Positions 60,347 through 64,000 of a DNA stretch of 64,000 nt are shown here, piece by piece (position 1 is the stretch's first letter; each line of letters opens with the position of its first letter). Origin of the DNA: Ktedonobacter robiniae (lineage in GTDB: Bacteria > Chloroflexota > Ktedonobacteria > Ktedonobacterales > Ktedonobacteraceae); the NCBI RefSeq assembly GCF_016587375.1, contig NZ_BNJG01000005.1:1-64000 (forward strand), read 5' to 3'. A program made the translations under genes and the position numbers. The notes beneath the pieces were generated by a model, which ran no database searches, was not told the origin of the DNA, and saw only the letters and a program-made list of their open reading frames with translations.

Positions 60347-61204
60347 ATGAAGATCGGATTGAGCATTCCTCCAACTATCACGTCACCGGACCATTTTGAG
60401 GAATGGGTCAGACGAGTAGACGCTGGCCCCTTTTCCACCCTCGGTGTACTGGATCGCATCGTCTACTCGAATTTTGAACCACTCGTGACCTTGGCGACAG
60501 CCGCAGCGCTCACAACCCGCGTTCGCCTGATGACAGAAGTCTTGATCTCTCTTGTCCGCAATACCACCATTCTTGCCAAGGAGAGCGCGACCCTGGATCT
60601 TCTTTCCAGGGGACGTCTTACTCTTGGGATCGGGCTTGGTGGAAGGGAAGATGACTACCTCGCGACAGGAATGCCATATGAACATCGCGGAAAACGGCTG
60701 GAAGAGCAACTGGAGCAGATGAAGCGCATCTGGGCCGGGCAACCGGTTTGCGCCAACGTGGGGCCAATTGGGCCTCAGCCTGCTCAGGCCCATGGACCAA
60801 AGCTGCTGCTTGGTGGGTACACAGCGGGTACGATCCAACGAGTTGCGCGCTTTGCTGATGGCATCATTGCTGGGACAAACGAGACCAAACAGATTGAGCA
60901 AACGTTTCGCGCGGTTGAGCAGAGGTGGCAAGAAGCCGGCAGGGCTGGCAGGCCCCATCTCGTTGCTCAGATCGATATTGCGCTTGAGAAGAACGGGGTG
61001 GAAGAGGGCCGGAAGTATCTGCTTGACTACTATGCCACGCTCCCTTCTTTCGTCGCGGCCAAATCTGCGACGCTGCTCACGACGACGCAGCAGCTCCTGG
61101 ACACCATGCACCTCCTTGAGCAGATAGGCACCGATGAGCTGGTATTCTTTACGTGGAGCGCCGCAATCGAGCAGATTGATCGTATTGCAGATCTTCTTGG
61201 ATAA
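60347..61204 (+). CDS. LLM-class flavin/F420-dependent oxidoreductase
   Basis: 285 residues, ATG 60347 after AAGGAGAAACAGAAGGCTT. Luciferase-like TIM barrel: MKIGLSIPPTITSPDHFEEW, then LATAAALTTRVRLMTEVLIS and LLSRGRLTLGIGLGGREDDY (the SxGRxxLGxGxG block), HRGKRLEEQLEQMKRIWAGQ and a late PKLLLGGYTAGTIQRVARFA. The cofactor is FMN or F420; substrate not deducible. Its last 56 bp overlap the 3' end of a convergent sensor gene. Confidence 0.9.
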   Translation: MKIGLSIPPTITSPDHFEEWVRRVDAGPFSTLGVLDRIVYSNFEPLVTLATAAALTTRVRLMTEVLISLVRNTTILAKESATLDLLSRGRLTLGIGLGGREDDYLATGMPYEHRGKRLEEQLEQMKRIWAGQPVCANVGPIGPQPAQAHGPKLLLGGYTAGTIQRVARFADGIIAGTNETKQIEQTFRAVEQRWQEAGRAGRPHLVAQIDIALEKNGVEEGRKYLLDYYATLPSFVAAKSATLLTTTQQLLDTMHLLEQIGTDELVFFTWSAAIEQIDRIADLLG

Positions 61205-63173
61205 AGCGCCCCGTCATATATGCAGGATGCACAAGAGCCGATTTGCCTCCGTTGAAGATACGCATCATTGGCTTCCACCAGCACGTCCTCCTCCCCCTCG
61301 AAACTATAATATTGGAGTCGATAAGGGCGCGGATGCGCTCCTTGCTCTGGCGTAAGGCTTCTTCTATCCGCTTCTGCTCGTCGATGTCAGTGCTGGTGCC
61401 AAACCACTTGACGATCTGGCCTGCTTCATCACGTACCGGCAGCGCGCGGGCTAAGAACCAGCGATATTCCCCGGTCTGAGCATGTCCGAGACGCTCTTCA
61501 TACTCAAACATGTCTCCCGTCTCCAGGGCATGCTGCCAGAGAGCTCTGTTGCGTTCACGATCGTCGGGATGGATGAACTGGAGATGAGCCCATCGGTCGC
61601 TTTGTACGTTCTCTAACGCGAACCCGGTGTAGTCACACCAGTGCTGGTTCATGTACTCGTGTTGACCGTCTGGTCGTGCCACCCACACGAGCTGTGGCAC
61701 TGTTTCGGCCAACACCCGAAATTGTTCTTCACTCTCTTTCAGCCTTTGTTCCGTTTGTTTCTGCTCGTCGATGTCGGTACAGGTGCCAAACCACTTGACG
61801 ATCTGGCCTGCTTCGTCGCGCACCGGCATGCCGCGGGCTAAGAACCAGCGATAGGCTCCAGTTTGACCGTCCTTGAGACGATGTTCGCTCTCAAAGAGCT
61901 CACCCGTTGTGAGCGAATGTTGCCGAAGCGTGAGCACACGTTCAGCATCTTCAGGATGCAGATATTGACGCCATCCATAGTCCCGTACCTGCTCAAAATC
62001 GGCCTGCATCACCTCACGAAAGCGCTGATTACAGTAGTCAACACGGCCATCTGGCGACGTCGTCCACACCAACTGTGGCACCGTTTCGGCCAGCACGCGC
62101 CAGTTCTCCTCGCTTTCTTTGAGCTTCTGTTCGGCTCGTTTCTTGTTCTCAATATCGGTGCAGGTACCAACCCAGTGCAGGATCGCGCCCTGGGCATTTC
62201 TCTGCGGCACGCATCGGACCAGAAACCAGCGATACGCTCCGCTGGTACCATCTTGTAAGCGTAGTTCCACTTCATAAGGTGCACTTGTGAGGATGGAGGT
62301 CTGCCACGCCACCCATACCCGTTGCCAGTCATCAGGATGCACACTTGCCAACCAGCCATCACCTTCGGCCTGTTCGAGGCTCATCGCCAGATAGTCGATC
62401 AAGCGTTGATTGTTGTAGGTGACATACCCATCGGGTCTGGCGATCCAGACAAACTGGGGGATCGTATCAACCAGGGCATGGATTTGCGCTTCGGCGCGCT
62501 TGCGCTCGGTGATGTCGGTCTCAACATAGGCGAGGTACTTGACGTGGTGGTCCACGTCCCTGTGGGGAGGAGTGATCGTTGCCTCAAAGTGAAGGTTCAT
62601 CCCTTCCCTGGAGTGAAACAGGGTCTCGAAACGCACCGTTTCGCCCATGCTGGCTCGCGCGATGGCGGCGCGTAATTGGTGTTGACTCGCAGGAGCAAAG
62701 GACCACCAGGGGAGTTCGGCAAACGGTTGGCCAATCACCTCCTCGCGTCGGATCTGTGCATCTTCTAACGGTGCCTCATTACTTTCCAACAACGTCTCCC
62801 GGCGAGGCAAAGGTTCTCTCTTCTCGTGAACATGCAACAGGAGCCCGCCAACGGTCGGAGCGAGCTGCACGTGCAGCCAGGTCTGGGTCACGGGAGAAAC
62901 ATACTCCACTTCGCTTGGTGCTCGGGTCTGTGTGGTCTTCTGGACGGCCTGGTAGAGCGAGGTACTCACCAGGTGGGGAGCAGAGCACCACAAGGGCTGG
63001 CCCAATACGTCCTCTCGTGGTGCTCCAGTGATGGTCTGCGCGCTCACATTGGCATACACAATCGTCGCAGCGTCATCGATGAGAAATAAGGCACCAGGAA
63101 GCGTCTCAAGAAGCGTGAAGAGTGTCTCACTCAACGCAGGAGTGAGACGCCTGATCTGTGGTGTATTCGACAT
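61149..63173 (-). pseudogene. Third multi-PAS sensor, kinase domain lost
   Basis: 674 codons from ATG 63173 (MSNTPQIRRLTPALSETLFT). It is a paralogue of the kinase at 20811-24156, with four or five PAS/PAC units (IHALVDTIPQFVWIARPDGY, VLAETVPQLVWVARPDGQHE, and KWFGTCTDIDEQKQTEQRLK-type ends). In the last PAS (RIRALIDSNII) a one-base shift in a G run near 61308 diverts the frame; the proper frame continues EEDVLVEANDAYL and is then cut off. HisKA and ATPase domains are absent. It now converges on, and overlaps, the LLM oxidoreductase gene. It may produce a PAS-only protein. Confidence 0.8.
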
Positions 63174-63587
63174 AGTGCGGTAATGTCCCTTTCATGTGTC
63201 TCCATCCCAGGTGGCGAAGCTGCGTACCAGCCCTCACCTCAAGAATTCTGTTGAAATGATGGACTCTCTTTGAGCAACAAGCAAGCTATACAATGTAGCT
63301 ATCGGTGAAATCGCTCGTCCTCTTCATAGGACTATCGGCCAATGCACATCAAGGAGACGTTTAGCCCTCAGAGGAACGTGTAAAAATAGACTCAACATTT
63401 CTCTATAGCTGTTATTTGCCAGAATTCTTGGCGGCCTTGTAAATTTACAATTTCTGCACGCAACCATCCGCATCTGGAGCGCTTTTTCAGCTCGTCAATG
63501 GTTGAGTTGCACACTTTTCAGGGCAAGTGCTAACCTTTGGGATCTGGCTCGCTTTTGGTGATTCATGTTGCTTGCTACGCATAGGTT
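63174..63587. other. Upstream region of the PAS sensor
   Basis: The first 150 bp resemble the region upstream of the paralogous kinase (24157-24310), sharing TGTCCCTTTCA and GGTGAAATCGCTCGTCC, so the promoter was duplicated with the gene. The remainder shows nothing recognisable. Confidence 0.5.
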
Positions 63588-63862
63588 GGGGTCCCGACAC
63601 TTTTCCCCTGTGTTTTTCCCGCTAAGCAAGAGAGGAAATAGATAACACCAAAAGCATTTGAGAAGAAAATGAGGCCCTTGAAAATCTCTTTAGGCTCTAG
63701 AGAAATAGGAAAAAGAGGTTTTGCTACGCAAAATGGAGGGCCCACGCCAGCTACTTGGTATTTCTCGACTCAGCACCCATCTTGAAATACTTCTTCATCT
63801 TCTTATACAGGTATTGCTGCCTGCTTAGCGGGAAAAACACAGGGGAAAAATGTCGGGACCCC
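63588..63862. mobile_element. MITE-like element, 275 bp, with 41-bp terminal inverted repeats
   Basis: Arms 63588-63628 and 63822-63862 match at 40 of 41 positions (outer GGGGTCCCGACA, inner end CCCGCTAAGCA). The 193-bp interior has no gene. A clear target duplication was not seen. Confidence 0.75.
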
Positions 63863-63872
63863 TAAAAGGAAG

Positions 63873-63909
63873 ATGCGGCGAGTCCTCTCGCGAGGGAGAC
63901 TCGCCGCAT
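63873..63909 (-). terminator. GC-rich hairpin
   Basis: ATGCGGCGAGTC (63873-63884) pairs with 63898-63909, and the loop itself can pair (CTCTCGCGAG). It is 25 bp past the stop of the partial minus-strand gene, a plausible terminator for it, without a T-run. Confidence 0.5.
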
Positions 63910-63933
63910 TGTCTGTTGTCGGTGTGGGTACGT

Positions 63934-64000
63934 TTATTTACTCTGCAAGAGGGTGTAGATGGAATTGACATTTTTGCTGAAGTTTGTTTCAAACTTGTTC
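63934..64000 (-). CDS. 3' end of a gene running off the window
   Basis: The only long-enough open minus frame at the window edge reads NKFETNFSKNVNSIYTLLQS, then K and TAA at 63934-63936. It is followed by a hairpin. Too short to name; coding status is inferred from context. Confidence 0.35.
   Translation of the reverse strand, partial: NKFETNFSKNVNSIYTLLQSK

Noticed and set aside
1..64000. tRNA, rRNA, riboswitch and prophage structural genes
   Set aside because: None recognised by eye; weak cloverleaf-like stretches did not hold up. A covariance-model scan would be decisive.

Overview
The window looks like a chromosome segment from a Ktedonobacteria-type Chloroflexota bacterium. The evidence is the gene repertoire: MalT-like LuxR regulators with large repeat regions, an XRE-NB-ARC-TPR protein, a NACHT protein beside a pentapeptide-repeat protein, histidine kinases with many PAS domains, an MmyB-type regulator fragment, duplicated DUF305 domains, and a high load of mixed insertion sequences. 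This is inferred from protein families. No rRNA or tRNA gene was found to confirm it. Gene density is low and many genes are broken.

Layout. 0-6.5 kb: 3' part of a MalT-like regulator, a small protein broken by an amber codon, two SnoaL/NTF2-fold proteins, a LUD-domain protein, and a divergent DeoR regulator/HAD phosphatase pair. 6.5-9.4 kb: an unknown 139-aa protein and a DDE transposase lying between inverted 21-bp sites. 9.4-15 kb: HD hydrolase, IS21 remnant, a zinc-less MDR oxidoreductase whose N-terminus was replaced by a transposase fragment, a TetR regulator divergent from a decayed ester cyclase, an IS5-type remnant, dienelactone hydrolase and a MITE-like repeat. 15-18.6 kb: pentapeptide protein and frameshifted membrane-NACHT gene, an IS110 remnant and a truncated MmyB-type regulator. 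18.8-20.7 kb: MerR-SDR operon with a MerR-type 19-bp-spacer promoter, and a second IS110 remnant.

20.8-30.1 kb: signal-transduction block of two PAS histidine kinases (both frameshifted), a CheY-like receiver, a divergent MalT-like regulator (frameshifted and internally deleted), a TnpB 3' remnant and a frameshifted alpha/beta hydrolase. 30.6-35.2 kb: intact XRE-NB-ARC-TPR protein and intact IS110-family transposase. 35.4-39.7 kb: MITE-like repeat with a 4-bp target duplication, peroxiredoxin and TetR genes sharing an operator, a secreted YVTN beta-propeller and a tandem DUF305 membrane protein. 40.2-48.4 kb: zinc-finger protein, DUF1634-TauE fusion transporter, IS4-like element broken by one TGA, 3-hydroxyisobutyrate-dehydrogenase-like enzyme, TnpB element with one frameshift, cupin plus a broken cupin copy.

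48.4-53.6 kb: redox cluster of aldo/keto reductases, SDR and an HxlR regulator, containing a roughly 925-bp near-identical duplication that makes a truncated reductase copy. 53.8-64 kb: LacI regulator with two identical operators, potassium-channel-like protein, a freshly inserted ISAs1 element with 10-bp target duplication, TAT-exported DyP-like protein, LLM flavin oxidoreductase, a third PAS sensor that has lost its kinase domain, a 275-bp MITE with 41-bp ends, and the end of an unidentified gene.

The main theme is gene decay and mobile-DNA traffic in an accessory region. At least seven genes are split by what looks like a single-base indel, often in a homopolymer. Uncorrected long-read error must therefore be excluded before all of them are called true pseudogenes. 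The truncations, in-frame stops and start-codon changes are harder to explain that way.
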